Source of the DNA: Tianweitania sediminis
GTDB taxonomy: Bacteria; Pseudomonadota; Alphaproteobacteria; Rhizobiales; Rhizobiaceae
DNA length: 64,000 nucleotides
Assembly: GCF_017813335.1 (NCBI RefSeq)
Contig: NZ_JAGIYY010000004.1
Span: 62,001-126,000 of the forward strand
Direction of reading: 5' to 3'
Below, in pieces: positions 44,284 to 53,382 of the stretch. Positions within the stretch are counted from its first letter, which is position 1; every line of letters starts with the position of its first letter. The notes beneath the pieces were generated by a model. The model saw only the letters and a program-made list of their open reading frames with translations, did no database searches and had not been told where the DNA came from. The position numbers were made by a program, and so were the translations under genes.

Positions 44284-45459
44284 ATGACCCATCCAACCCC
44301 CAGCTTCATCCGATCCGCTTCCCGTCGAAGCGAGGTCGAACCCTTCCATGCCATGGATATCCTGGCTGAGGCCAATCGTCTGCGCGCTGTGGGCAAACCG
44401 GTGATCTCGCTTGCCGTTGGCCAACCGAGTGACCCGGCTCCGCAGGTGGTGCGCGATGCCGCGGCTCAGGCGCTTGCGGAAGGCCGGATTGGCTACACCG
44501 ATGCCTTGGGCCTGCGTCCGCTCCGCGACGCGCTGTCCGACCATTACCGGCGACATTACCGCGTGGAAGTTCCCGCGGAGCGGATTGCCGTGACCACCGG
44601 TTCCTCGGCGGGGTTCAACCTCGCGTTCCTGGCCATGTTCGACCCGGGCGATCGCGTGGCGATCACCGCTCCCGGCTATCCGGCCTACCGCAACATTCTC
44701 AAGGCGCTGGGCCTCGAAGTCGTGGAAATCCCACTTGAGGGAATGGCGTATCTAACGGCAGACCGGCTTCGCGAGGTGCATGCGGCCACCCCGCTGAAGG
44801 GGCTGCTTTTTGCCAGCCCGGCCAATCCGACCGGCGCCGTCATGCCGGCGCACGCCTTGCAGAAACTGCTCGACGCGACGGCGGAACTGGGCATCGAAAC
44901 CATCTCCGACGAGATCTATCACGGCCTCTGTTACACGGAAGCAGACACCACGGCGCTGCAGTTCGACCAGAGTGTGACGGTGATCAACTCCTTCTCCAAA
45001 TACTATTGCATGACCGGCTGGCGGGTTGGCTGGATGGTGCTGCCGGACCATCTCGTGCGGGCGGTGGAGCGCATCGCACAAAGCCTCTACATCTCAGCAC
45101 CAGAGCTTTCGCAGCGTGCCGCGATTGCGGCCCTGACCGCGCAGGACGTGCTGGAGCCCATCAAGAGTCGTTACGAGGCCAACCGGGCATTTCTGTTGAA
45201 GCGGCTTCCCGAGCTTGGCTTCGGAATTGCGGCCCCGCCGGATGGCGCCTTCTACGCCTACTGCGATGTGTCGCGTCTCACCAATGACAGCATGTCCTTC
45301 GCGAAAGCGATGCTGAGCGAGTCGCATGTGGCGGCCACGCCCGGCCTGGATTTCGACCCGCAGGAAGGGCACCGAACGATGCGCTTTTCCTATGCCGGCA
45401 CGCTGGACGAGATGAGGGAAGCAACGGATCGCATCGAACGTTGGCTCCGCCAGCGCTGA
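44284..45459 (+). CDS. Class I/II PLP-dependent aminotransferase
   Basis: 391 residues, fold type I: 'ISLAVGQPSDPAPQVVRDAA', 'GYTDALGLRPLRDALSDHYRR', 'VTTGSSAGFNLAFLAMFDPGDRVAITAPGYPAY', 'LLFASPANPTGAVM', 'ISDEIYHGLCY' and the PLP lysine in 'INSFSKYYCMTGWRVGWMV', ending 'MRFSYAGTLDEM'. It resembles aspartate/alanine-type aminotransferases of the AspC/AlaA group; the amino acid pair is not certain. It is divergent from the M48 protease gene and converges on rne across a shared terminator. Confidence 0.9.
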   Translation: MTHPTPSFIRSASRRSEVEPFHAMDILAEANRLRAVGKPVISLAVGQPSDPAPQVVRDAAAQALAEGRIGYTDALGLRPLRDALSDHYRRHYRVEVPAERIAVTTGSSAGFNLAFLAMFDPGDRVAITAPGYPAYRNILKALGLEVVEIPLEGMAYLTADRLREVHAATPLKGLLFASPANPTGAVMPAHALQKLLDATAELGIETISDEIYHGLCYTEADTTALQFDQSVTVINSFSKYYCMTGWRVGWMVLPDHLVRAVERIAQSLYISAPELSQRAAIAALTAQDVLEPIKSRYEANRAFLLKRLPELGFGIAAPPDGAFYAYCDVSRLTNDSMSFAKAMLSESHVAATPGLDFDPQEGHRTMRFSYAGTLDEMREATDRIERWLRQR

Positions 45460-45510
45460 TTGCGCCATACCGAGAGCGCTCCGGCTGCACCGGATCCCCA
45501 CCCGCGAACG

Positions 45511-45541
45511 AAAAAGGCCGGAGCGATGCCCCGGCCTTTTT
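45511..45541. terminator. Bidirectional terminator between aminotransferase and rne
   Basis: AAAAAGGCCGG and CCGGCCTTTTT pair around a nine-base loop. The A-run on one side and T-run on the other make it active in both directions, between two converging genes. Confidence 0.9.
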
Positions 45542-45560
45542 ATTTCCCGAGGGGCAGTGC

Positions 45561-48500
45561 TTAGAAGAAGCTCTTGCGCTGCCACCAGCCGCCCTTGCGC
45601 GGCTTTTCTGGTTCCGTGACATTGGACGTCACGACGGGCTCGCTCGGCGTGTCGCTTGCGCCGGCTCGCCGGCGGGACGCAGGTGCCGCTTCTTCGGCTG
45701 AGTCCGAGTTGTCCTGGTCGGCACCATCGGCTTCATGAGCAACCGGGGCTTCTGCAGCGGCATTCCCGTCCGGCTGCGCGTCCGTCACCGATGTTTGCTG
45801 CGGCGCCTCTGGCTCGGCACTGGAGGCGGTTGGCTGTTCGCTTGACGCCTCCTCCGCGGGAGCTGCATCAGCGGTCGCCTCTTCCACGGCAGCAGCAGAA
45901 GCAGCCGTCTTGCGCGGCCGCCGAGCGCGCGCCCGGGGCGCCTTGACCGGAGCGGCCTCGGCTTCCGCCGCCGGCGCTTCCGCCTCCGCTGCGGCAGGAG
46001 CAGCGGGTTCTGCGGTCGCCTCGGCCTCAGGCTCGCCTTCCGGCCGTTCGCCTTCCGGATCGATGCCGGCTGCCGCTTCCGCGGCTACAACATCCGCGTC
46101 GCGCTCATCCGACGCTTCGGCCGAACCCTGATCCTCCTCCTGATCATCGCCTGCGGTCGCCAGTCCTTCGCCATCTTCCCGGCGATTGCGGCGGCCTCCA
46201 CGCTTGCCGCGCCGGCGCTTCTTGTGGTCCTGATCCGCGTCGGCCGCGGAAACGTCGCTGCTCGTGGAGACAGTCTCGCCATCGGCATCAGCATCGACGT
46301 CGTCATCACCGGCAGTCGCCTCATCATCCTGATTGGACGCATCGGCCTGCGGCTGGGCATTGTCGCGCTCGCGCCCACCACGACGGCGCCGCCGCCGGCG
46401 ACGCTTGCGGTCGTTGTCCCGCTCGCCCTGCTCACCCTTGCCGTTTTGGTTGTCGCGCGCTTCGCTCTCGCTTGCGTCCTCATCAGCGTCGACTTCGCTG
46501 CTGTCGAACGGCTCCATCTGCGCATCATCGTCTTCTTCTTCTTCGATGACCGTTTCGAAGCTTGGCGGCGCAATCACCACCGGGTTCTCGACGGGCGCCC
46601 CCTTGGTGATCGCGTAATGCTGCGAGCCGAGCGTTTCGTCGGCTTCCATGGAAATGCTCAGGCCGAAGCGGCGCTCAAGTTCCACCAGCGTCGAGCGCTT
46701 GTGGTTGAGCACGTAAAGCGCCGTTGTGACAGGCGTCCGCACGACGATGTGCGAGCGGTTGTCCTTGAGCAGGTAATCCTCGATGGCCCGGATCACATGG
46801 AGAGCCACCGACGAGTCCGAGCGGATGTGTCCGGTGCCGCCGCAATGCGGGCAGGTCTGCGTGGTGGACTCCAGAACGCTGGCGCGGATGCGCTGGCGCG
46901 ACATTTCCAGCAGGCCGAAATGCGAAATCCGCCCCACCTGGATGCGAGCGCGGTCGTTCTTCAGCGCGTCCTTCATCCGCTTTTCGACGGCGCGGTTGTT
47001 GCGGTTCTCCTCCATGTCGATGAAGTCGACCACAATCAGACCGGCAAGGTCGCGCAACCGGAGCTGGCGCGCCACTTCGTCAGCAGCTTCCAGATTGGTT
47101 TGGAGCGCCGTGTCTTCGATGGAGTGCTCCTTCGTGGAGCGCCCGGAGTTCACGTCGATCGCAACCAGCGCTTCGGTCTGGTTGATGATAATATAGCCGC
47201 CGGACTTCAGGTTCACCTGCGGCTGCAACATGCGGTCGAGCTGCGCCTCGATGCCGTTGCGGGCAAAGATCGGAACCGTATCGCGATAGGGCTGGACCAT
47301 TTTGGCATGGCTCGGCATGAGCATGCGCATGAAGTCCTTGGCTTCGCGATATCCTTCCTCGCCGGCGACCTGGATCTCGTCGATCTCTTTGTTGTAGAGG
47401 TCCCGCACCGATCGCTTGATCAGCGAGCCTTCCTCGTAAACCAGGGCAGGGGCCGTCGACTGGAGAGTGAGCGTGCGCACATTCTCCCACAACCGCATCA
47501 GGTATTCGTAGTCCCGCTTGATCTCGGCCTTCGTGCGGCTTTCGCCGGCCGTGCGAAGGATCACGCCCATGCCCTGCGGCACTTCGAGTTCCTTCATGAC
47601 ATCCTTGAGGCGCTTGCGGTCCTGGATGTTGGTGATCTTGCGGGAAATGCCGCCGCCGCGTGCCGTGTTCGGCATCAGGACGCTGTAGCGGCCGGCAAGC
47701 GACAGATAGGTCGTCAGTGCGGCACCCTTGTTGCCGCGTTCTTCCTTTACCACCTGCACGAGCAGGATCTGCCGGCGCTTGATGACTTCCTGGATCTTGT
47801 ATTGCCGGCGATTGGCGCGGCGACGCGGCTGCGCTTCTTCGATCGCGTCCTCGGCACCCACAGACTCGACGTCGTCTTCGCCGGAGTCGTCGTCATTGTC
47901 GTCGTCGTCGGTGGTTGAAGGGTCGGAGCGAACATCGGAACGAGCCTCAACAGCATCCGCTTCGTCGGACGATGAGTCGTTTAGATCTTCCGAAACAACA
48001 TCGCCCTCGATCGCTGCGGCCATGGCAGGACCGGACGAATCATCGTCATCGCTAGCGGGCGGAGTGGCCTCTTCATCTGCTGCAGCGGTATCCTGCGTCG
48101 CTTCCGCATCCTGCGGTGAAGCGTCCTGCTGCCGCTCGGATTGATTTTGCTGATCCGTGGCCTCGCCAGCCGCGGCCTCGCCGCCTGGTTGCTCTTCGCC
48201 TTCGGTGGGGAGCGAAGTGAACGTGTTGGACAGGAACCCGGTTGCTTCGAATGGCTCTATGTCGGCCAGCGTTTCGCCGCCCGGCTGCGGTGCGGAGCCC
48301 GCGTCCGCCGACTCTTCGCCACCGTTGTGGTTCTCGGAAGATGCCTTGTTGTCTTCGTCGCGATGACGGTTCTTGCCGTTGCGGCTGCGGCGGCGCTTGC
48401 GCCCAGAGCGCTCTTCCTCGTCGTCGTCGTCTTCGGCTTCCGCAGCTTCGGCGTCTGCCCGCAGCAGGGCCTGCCGATCGGCGACGGGGATCTGGTAATA

Positions 48501-48731
48501 ATCGGGGTGGATTTCGCTGAAGGCCAGGAAGCCGTGGCGGTTGCCGCCATATTCCACGAAAGCGGCCTGAAGGGATGGCTCAACCCGCGTGACGCGGGCG
48601 AGGTAGATGTTTCCGCGGAGTTGTTTTTTGTCTTGGGACTCGAAATCGAATTCTTCGATACGATTACCGCGGGTAACGACAACCCGCGTTTCCTCCGGGT
48701 GGGAGGCGTCTATCAGCATCTTGTTGGGCAT
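45561..48731 (-). CDS. rne: Ribonuclease E
   Basis: 1056 residues. The N-terminal S1 domain ('RGNIYLARVTRVEPSLQAAFVEYGGNRHGFLAFSEI' -type residues) is split by an acidic, low-complexity insert at about residues 90-310. The catalytic domain follows with the DNase I-like aspartates in 'ALVAIDVNSGRST' and 'GLIVVDFIDMEENRNN', and the zinc-link 'TQTCPHCGGTGHIRS'. The long C-terminal half is arginine-rich and acidic ('DRKRRRRRRRRGGRERD'), disordered, and ends 'RKGGWWQRKSFF', matching the GWW peptide that docks PNPase in Caulobacter. It starts mRNA decay and rRNA/tRNA processing. The ATG at 48,731 has GGGGAG 11 bases upstream. Confidence 0.95.
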   Translation of the reverse strand: MPNKMLIDASHPEETRVVVTRGNRIEEFDFESQDKKQLRGNIYLARVTRVEPSLQAAFVEYGGNRHGFLAFSEIHPDYYQIPVADRQALLRADAEAAEAEDDDDEEERSGRKRRRSRNGKNRHRDEDNKASSENHNGGEESADAGSAPQPGGETLADIEPFEATGFLSNTFTSLPTEGEEQPGGEAAAGEATDQQNQSERQQDASPQDAEATQDTAAADEEATPPASDDDDSSGPAMAAAIEGDVVSEDLNDSSSDEADAVEARSDVRSDPSTTDDDDNDDDSGEDDVESVGAEDAIEEAQPRRRANRRQYKIQEVIKRRQILLVQVVKEERGNKGAALTTYLSLAGRYSVLMPNTARGGGISRKITNIQDRKRLKDVMKELEVPQGMGVILRTAGESRTKAEIKRDYEYLMRLWENVRTLTLQSTAPALVYEEGSLIKRSVRDLYNKEIDEIQVAGEEGYREAKDFMRMLMPSHAKMVQPYRDTVPIFARNGIEAQLDRMLQPQVNLKSGGYIIINQTEALVAIDVNSGRSTKEHSIEDTALQTNLEAADEVARQLRLRDLAGLIVVDFIDMEENRNNRAVEKRMKDALKNDRARIQVGRISHFGLLEMSRQRIRASVLESTTQTCPHCGGTGHIRSDSSVALHVIRAIEDYLLKDNRSHIVVRTPVTTALYVLNHKRSTLVELERRFGLSISMEADETLGSQHYAITKGAPVENPVVIAPPSFETVIEEEEDDDAQMEPFDSSEVDADEDASESEARDNQNGKGEQGERDNDRKRRRRRRRRGGRERDNAQPQADASNQDDEATAGDDDVDADADGETVSTSSDVSAADADQDHKKRRRGKRGGRRNRREDGEGLATAGDDQEEDQGSAEASDERDADVVAAEAAAGIDPEGERPEGEPEAEATAEPAAPAAAEAEAPAAEAEAAPVKAPRARARRPRKTAASAAAVEEATADAAPAEEASSEQPTASSAEPEAPQQTSVTDAQPDGNAAAEAPVAHEADGADQDNSDSAEEAAPASRRRAGASDTPSEPVVTSNVTEPEKPRKGGWWQRKSFF

Positions 48732-49396
48732 TTTCAAAGATCTCCCCGGCAGCCGGCCACCGGGATGCCCTCAAGGGCGGATCTTCCTGGCTGGCCGACA
48801 CACGTGTGCCGGACATTGTCACGTTCGCTGTTCGCGAAAGGGACGCACAACCCAATCCGACCGCAGCCAACGCGGCGCGGTTTCCGTCAGACGGGGTTAG
48901 AAATGCGTCGAAATCCAATCGCGTGCCTCGCGAATAATTTTCATCAAGCCCAGCACAGGCCGGACCAGCTCGTTTCGCTCACCAGTGAGCCGGCACAGTA
49001 GAAAGCCTGGCCGTTTCCTCGAACTCAGGGTTCCGCACGGACTGCGAACACCAAGAAGAAATACTGGGATGACAGCCAAAGCCCGTGCGCACCTGACAGC
49101 GCGCTTCACAGCGTCCAACGGAAGCATGCACATCGCGCAGGCCAAGCTTGAACCGGTTGTGCACCGAAGCCGGGCATTGCAGTCACCCACGCTGCTTTTA
49201 GGATTGGGCCTGCCTTAAAGCAACCTTTTTTCCCTTCTGGCTCTCTGTTGTCGCCTTCGAGCCGCCGCAAGCTTCAGTTAACCAACGATGCATACTTGTG
49301 GTTAACTCTGGCGGCCGGTGCCCATGCGCCTCAAGCCGGCCACTTTCGAGCGAGAACCAGTGCGTGGAGCTGTGTGGAGCGGGACGGGAAGGGCGA
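48732..49396. other. Long non-coding region between rne and amiC
   Basis: 665 bases between two divergent genes. Several short open frames exist but have no coding character. It holds a CACACGTGTG palindrome near 48,797-48,806, a stretch reading TTGCTTTAAG on the minus strand near 49,210, and the TTAACC inverted repeat at 49,277-49,306. It most likely carries a long 5' leader of rne (RNase E autoregulates through its leader in enterobacteria) plus the amiC promoter, but no known RNA element was recognised. Confidence 0.5.
49277..49306. promoter_or_regulatory. Inverted repeat GTTAACCA..TGGTTAAC upstream of amiC
   Basis: A perfect 8-bp inverted repeat with a 14-base spacer, about 90-120 bases before the amiC start. 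TTAACC halves resemble alphaproteobacterial CtrA sites, though the spacing differs from the TTAA-N7-TTAA consensus. Confidence 0.45.
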
Positions 49397-50623
49397 ATGA
49401 TCAGCCGCATGTTCGATCGAGCCGCAGGTCGCCTGGGCAAGGGCTTGGCCGCATTCTGCGCGATTGTTTTCCTGTTGAGCTTGCCGGCTGCGGCCGATCC
49501 GATCGAACTGCGTGACCTTGCGATTGCCGGCGATTCGCTGAAAACCCGCATGCTCTTCCAGGTCGACGCCGAAACCGAGCCGAAGCTGACGCTGCTGCGC
49601 TCTCCTTATCGGCTCGTGATCGATCTTCCGGAAGCGAAATTCCGCTTCGATCACAAGGCGCTGAAGCCGAAGGGGCTCATCACCGGCATTCGCTACGGCG
49701 ACCTCGGCGAGGGCAAATCCCGCATCATTGTAAGTGCCAAAGGACCCTTCAGGCTCGCCGATTTCGACCTGCTGAAGAACGAGAAGCAGGACGGCAGCAG
49801 AATGGTGTTCGACCTGGAAGCTGCCTCGGAACAAGCCTTTGAGGCGCTGCTGGCCGAACAGGCCACATCAACCGGCTCCACCGAGACGGCGGCCCGGGTG
49901 GCGAATGCGCAGCCTTCGCAGCAAGCCAAACACCGCTTCACCATCGTGATCGATCCCGGCCACGGCGGTATCGACGGCGGGGCGAATGGCGCAACCGGTA
50001 CGGTTGAGAAGGACGTGACGCTCGCCTTTTCCCGCCAGTTGCGCGATCTCCTAGTGGAGGCCGGCGAGTACAACGTGGTGATGACGCGCGACGATGACAG
50101 CTTTCTGCGCCTCGACGAGCGCGTGCGCATTGCGCGGCAGCATGCGGCAGATCTGTTGATCTCGATCCACGCTGACACGATCAGGCTGAAGTCCGTGAGG
50201 GGTGCAACCGTTTACACGGTGTCAGACCGCGCTTCGGACGCGGATTCGGCTGAATTGGCTGATCGGGAAAACCTGTCTGATCAGCTCGCCGGCATCCAGA
50301 TCGAGGACCAGGATCATCAGGTCGCCGATATTCTGGTGGACCTCATCCGCCGCGAAACGCACACCTTTTCGATGACCTTTGCCAAATCGCTGGTCGGCGA
50401 GTTGAAGCAAACGGTGACAATGATCAACAAGCCGCATCGTTTCGCGGGGTTCAAGGTATTGCGCGCCCCGGACGTGCCTTCCGTGCTTCTTGAACTCGGT
50501 TACCTCTCAAACGAAGGCGACGAACAGCACCTGCGGGACCCGGAATGGCGGGGAAAGGCGGCAGCCGGAATCGCCGAAGCGATTCGCGAATTTGCTGGCG
50601 CTCGCCTCCGAAGCGGCGGTTAG
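49397..50623 (+). CDS. amiC: N-acetylmuramoyl-L-alanine amidase (AMIN + Amidase_3)
   Basis: 408 residues: signal peptide ('LAAFCAIVFLLSLPAAADP'), AMIN domain (about 35-140, 'LRDLAIAGDSLKTRMLFQVD'), short linker, and Amidase_3 (about 183-400) with zinc ligands in 'VIDPGHGGIDGGANG', Glu in 'TVEKDVTLAFS', His in 'LLISIHADT' and catalytic Glu in 'VLLELGYLSN'. It cuts the amide between MurNAc and the stem peptide to split daughter cells. GGGAAGGG precedes the ATG. The penicillin-binding protein gene follows on the same strand. Confidence 0.94.
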   Translation: MISRMFDRAAGRLGKGLAAFCAIVFLLSLPAAADPIELRDLAIAGDSLKTRMLFQVDAETEPKLTLLRSPYRLVIDLPEAKFRFDHKALKPKGLITGIRYGDLGEGKSRIIVSAKGPFRLADFDLLKNEKQDGSRMVFDLEAASEQAFEALLAEQATSTGSTETAARVANAQPSQQAKHRFTIVIDPGHGGIDGGANGATGTVEKDVTLAFSRQLRDLLVEAGEYNVVMTRDDDSFLRLDERVRIARQHAADLLISIHADTIRLKSVRGATVYTVSDRASDADSAELADRENLSDQLAGIQIEDQDHQVADILVDLIRRETHTFSMTFAKSLVGELKQTVTMINKPHRFAGFKVLRAPDVPSVLLELGYLSNEGDEQHLRDPEWRGKAAAGIAEAIREFAGARLRSGG

Positions 50624-50821
50624 CAAATCGATGTTGCGCGTGCTAACGTTGCACGCGAAGCACAGTGCGGTGGTGAAAGCGCGGGTTGGGTCCGGTATGC
50701 GAACGTTGCCGTATTTTGCCCATATCGAGCGGGTTAGTGCGCAAGCACCGAGCAACGCAGAGCGGATTGCATGTGGCCATGGGTCACTCCGCGCGCTGTC
50801 GTGTCCTGGACTGGAGTGGGA

Positions 50822-53266
50822 ATGATTAGGCTGGTTGGCTACTTCTTCGGCATCGGCGTGGCGCTGGCGCTGCTTGCGGCTGGTGGCGCTGCGCTGTTTG
50901 TCACCAGCATGGCCAAGGAACTGCCTGATTACGAAGTGCTGGCAAAATACGAACCGCCGGTCACAACCCGCGTCCATGCGTCCGATGGCGCTCTCATGGC
51001 CGAGTTTGCGCGCCAACGTCGCTTGTATCTGCCGATCCAGGCGGTGCCTGATCGCGTCAAGGCAGCGTTCCTGTCGGCCGAAGATAAGAACTTCTACAAT
51101 CATCCGGGCATCGACATCGAGGGCATCGCGCGTGCGGCTTATGTTGTGGTCCGCGGCGGCCCGATGCAGGGCGGCTCCACGATCACTCAGCAGGTGGCAA
51201 AGAACTTCCTGCTGAGCAACGAGCAGACGATGGAGCGCAAGGTCAAGGAAGCCATCCTTTCCTTCCGGATCGAGCAGGCTTATTCCAAGGACCGGATCCT
51301 GGAACTCTATCTCAACGAGATCTTTTTTGGCCTCGGTTCCTACGGGATTGCGGGTGCGGCGCTCACCTACTTCGACAAGTCCGTCAACGAGTTGACCATC
51401 GCGGAAGCGGCCTATTTGGCGGCGCTGCCCAAAGGCCCGTCTAACTATCATCCGTTCCGCCACACCGAGCGTGCCATCGAGCGCCGCAACTGGGTGGTCG
51501 ATCAGATGGTTGAGAACGGCTACGTAACGCGTGAGGAAGGCGACAAGGCCAAGGCAAGCGATCTCGGCGTCACACCGCGGCGCGGCGGCACGTATCTCTT
51601 CGCCGGCGAATACTTCACGGAAGAAGTGCGCCGCCAGATCATCGCGAAGTATGGAGAGGACGCCCTTTACGAAGGCGGTCTGTCTGTTCGTACGACGCTG
51701 GATCCGGAAATGCAGCGCATGGCGCGCAGCGCGCTCCAGCACGGCCTGATTAAGTTCGACACGCTGCGCGGATATCGCGGACCCGTCACCCAGATCGATG
51801 CAACAGGCGACTGGGGCAAGCTGCTCGGCGAGGTCAAGGGACTGGATGACGTGCCTGAGTGGCAGGTCGCCGTGGTGCTCGGCGCCGACCGTGATGGCCT
51901 GACGATCGGCCTCAAGCCCGGCCGGGAGATCTCCGGCGAACTGAAGGCCGAACGCGAGACCGGCACGGTCGCCGCAGCCGACATGAAGTGGGCGATGCGC
52001 CATGTCGTGAATGGCAAGCGGGTCACTGCAAAATCGCCTGCCGACGTGGTGGCGCCGGGTGACGTCGTCTTCGTGGAAGCGAAAGCCGACGAAGGCGATG
52101 CCTATATTCTGCGCCAACCGCCGGAAATCGAAGGCGGCCTTGTCGCCATGGACCCCCACACCGGCCGCGTGCTGGCGATGGTGGGCGGCTTTTCTTATGC
52201 GCAATCGGTGTTCAACCGCACCACGCAGGCGATGCGCCAGCCAGGCTCATCCTTCAAGCCGATCGTTTACGCGGCGGCGCTCGACAACGGCTATACGCCG
52301 GCTTCCGTGGTCATGGATGCGCCCATTACTATTCGCATCGGCAATTCGGTCTGGGAGCCGAAGAACTATGGCGGCGAGTCGGCAGGCCCTTCCACGCTGC
52401 GCGCGGGCATCGAACGGTCGCGAAACCTGATGACGGTGCGGCTAGCGAACGACATGGGCATGGAACTGGTTGCCGAATATGCCGAGCGTTTCGGCGTTTA
52501 CGACAAGATGGCGCCGCACATCTCGAACTCGCTCGGTTCGGGCGAAACCACTGTGATGCGCATGGTGTCTGCTTATTCCGTGATGGCGAATGGCGGCAAG
52601 TCCATCAAGCCGTCGCTGGTGGACCGCATCCAGGATCGCTATGGCCGCACCATCTTCCGGCATGACGAGCGGACCTGCGAAAACTGCAACGCGCAGCAAT
52701 GGGAGAACCAGCCGGAGCCGACGCTGATCGACAACTCGGAGCAGGTGCTGGATCCGATGACCGCCTACCAGATCACCTCCATGATGGAGGGCGTGGTTCA
52801 GCGTGGGACGGCAACGACGGTGGCCGAGCTCGGTCGCCCGATTGCCGGCAAGACCGGCACGACCAATGATGAGAAGGACGCCTGGTTCGTCGGCTATACG
52901 CCGGACCTCGTGGTTGGTCTCTACATGGGCTACGACACGCCCAAGCCGATGGGCAAGGGTGCAACGGGCGGCGGCCTGTCGGCTCCGATCTTCAAGGAGT
53001 TCATGGCACAAGCGCTGGAAGACAAGCCAATCGTCGACTTCCGCATTCCCGAAGGCATGAAGTTGATTGCCATTGACCGGAAAACCGGCATGCAGGCGGC
53101 TGAAGGGCAGGCGGGCACGATCATGGAAGCCTTCAAGCCCGGCACGGCGCCGGCTGACAGCTACTGGGTGATTGGCATGGATGAGACAGCTTCGGAGCAG
53201 TCGCAACAAACAATCTCGCCGTCCGCAAACCGGGCAATCGTTTCGGGCGCGGGCGGCCTTTACTAG
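50822..53266 (+). CDS. mrcA: Penicillin-binding protein 1A (bifunctional)
   Basis: 814 residues: N-terminal membrane anchor, glycosyltransferase family 51 domain ('LSAEDKNFYNHPGIDIEGIARA', 'GGSTITQQVAKNFLLSNEQTMERKVKEAI', 'LYLNEIFFGLGSYGIAGAA'), an OB-like domain ('RRGGTYLFAGEYFTEEV', then about 300-420), and the transpeptidase with 'QPGSSFKPIVYAAAL' (S-x-x-K), 'SAYSVMANGG' (S-x-N-like) and 'IAGKTGTTNDEKDAWF' (KTG). It polymerises and cross-links peptidoglycan at the outer face of the inner membrane. The ATG at 50,822 has GGAGTGGG before it and starts the anchor. Confidence 0.95.
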   Translation: MIRLVGYFFGIGVALALLAAGGAALFVTSMAKELPDYEVLAKYEPPVTTRVHASDGALMAEFARQRRLYLPIQAVPDRVKAAFLSAEDKNFYNHPGIDIEGIARAAYVVVRGGPMQGGSTITQQVAKNFLLSNEQTMERKVKEAILSFRIEQAYSKDRILELYLNEIFFGLGSYGIAGAALTYFDKSVNELTIAEAAYLAALPKGPSNYHPFRHTERAIERRNWVVDQMVENGYVTREEGDKAKASDLGVTPRRGGTYLFAGEYFTEEVRRQIIAKYGEDALYEGGLSVRTTLDPEMQRMARSALQHGLIKFDTLRGYRGPVTQIDATGDWGKLLGEVKGLDDVPEWQVAVVLGADRDGLTIGLKPGREISGELKAERETGTVAAADMKWAMRHVVNGKRVTAKSPADVVAPGDVVFVEAKADEGDAYILRQPPEIEGGLVAMDPHTGRVLAMVGGFSYAQSVFNRTTQAMRQPGSSFKPIVYAAALDNGYTPASVVMDAPITIRIGNSVWEPKNYGGESAGPSTLRAGIERSRNLMTVRLANDMGMELVAEYAERFGVYDKMAPHISNSLGSGETTVMRMVSAYSVMANGGKSIKPSLVDRIQDRYGRTIFRHDERTCENCNAQQWENQPEPTLIDNSEQVLDPMTAYQITSMMEGVVQRGTATTVAELGRPIAGKTGTTNDEKDAWFVGYTPDLVVGLYMGYDTPKPMGKGATGGGLSAPIFKEFMAQALEDKPIVDFRIPEGMKLIAIDRKTGMQAAEGQAGTIMEAFKPGTAPADSYWVIGMDETASEQSQQTISPSANRAIVSGAGGLY

Positions 53267-53287
53267 CACTCCGAGCATTACAAGGAG

Positions 53288-53316
53288 AGGGCGTCCGCTC
53301 TGCTGGGCGCCCTTTT
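53288..53316 (+). terminator. Rho-independent terminator after the PBP1A gene
   Basis: AGGGCG-TCC and GGG-CGCCCT form a nine-pair stem (one G-U) with an eight-base loop, followed by TTTT. It lies 22 bases after the stop codon. Confidence 0.75.
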
Positions 53317-53382
53317 GCTTTACACACTGCGGGCCTCTCCCTATGGTCCGGCCGAATCCAAAACACATGAAACGGGTGGCGC

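Noticed and set aside
46224-47918. 564-codon open frame on the plus strand
   Set aside because: It lies opposite the catalytic part of RNase E and shows no domain pattern.
48985-49218. Short open frames in the rne-amiC gap (77 codons plus, 97 codons minus)
   Set aside because: No ribosome site, no domain pattern and overlapping frames on both strands; they look like chance openings.
50507-52204. 565-codon open frame on the minus strand
   Set aside because: It lies opposite amiC and PBP1A, whose motifs are complete; composition is shadow-like.
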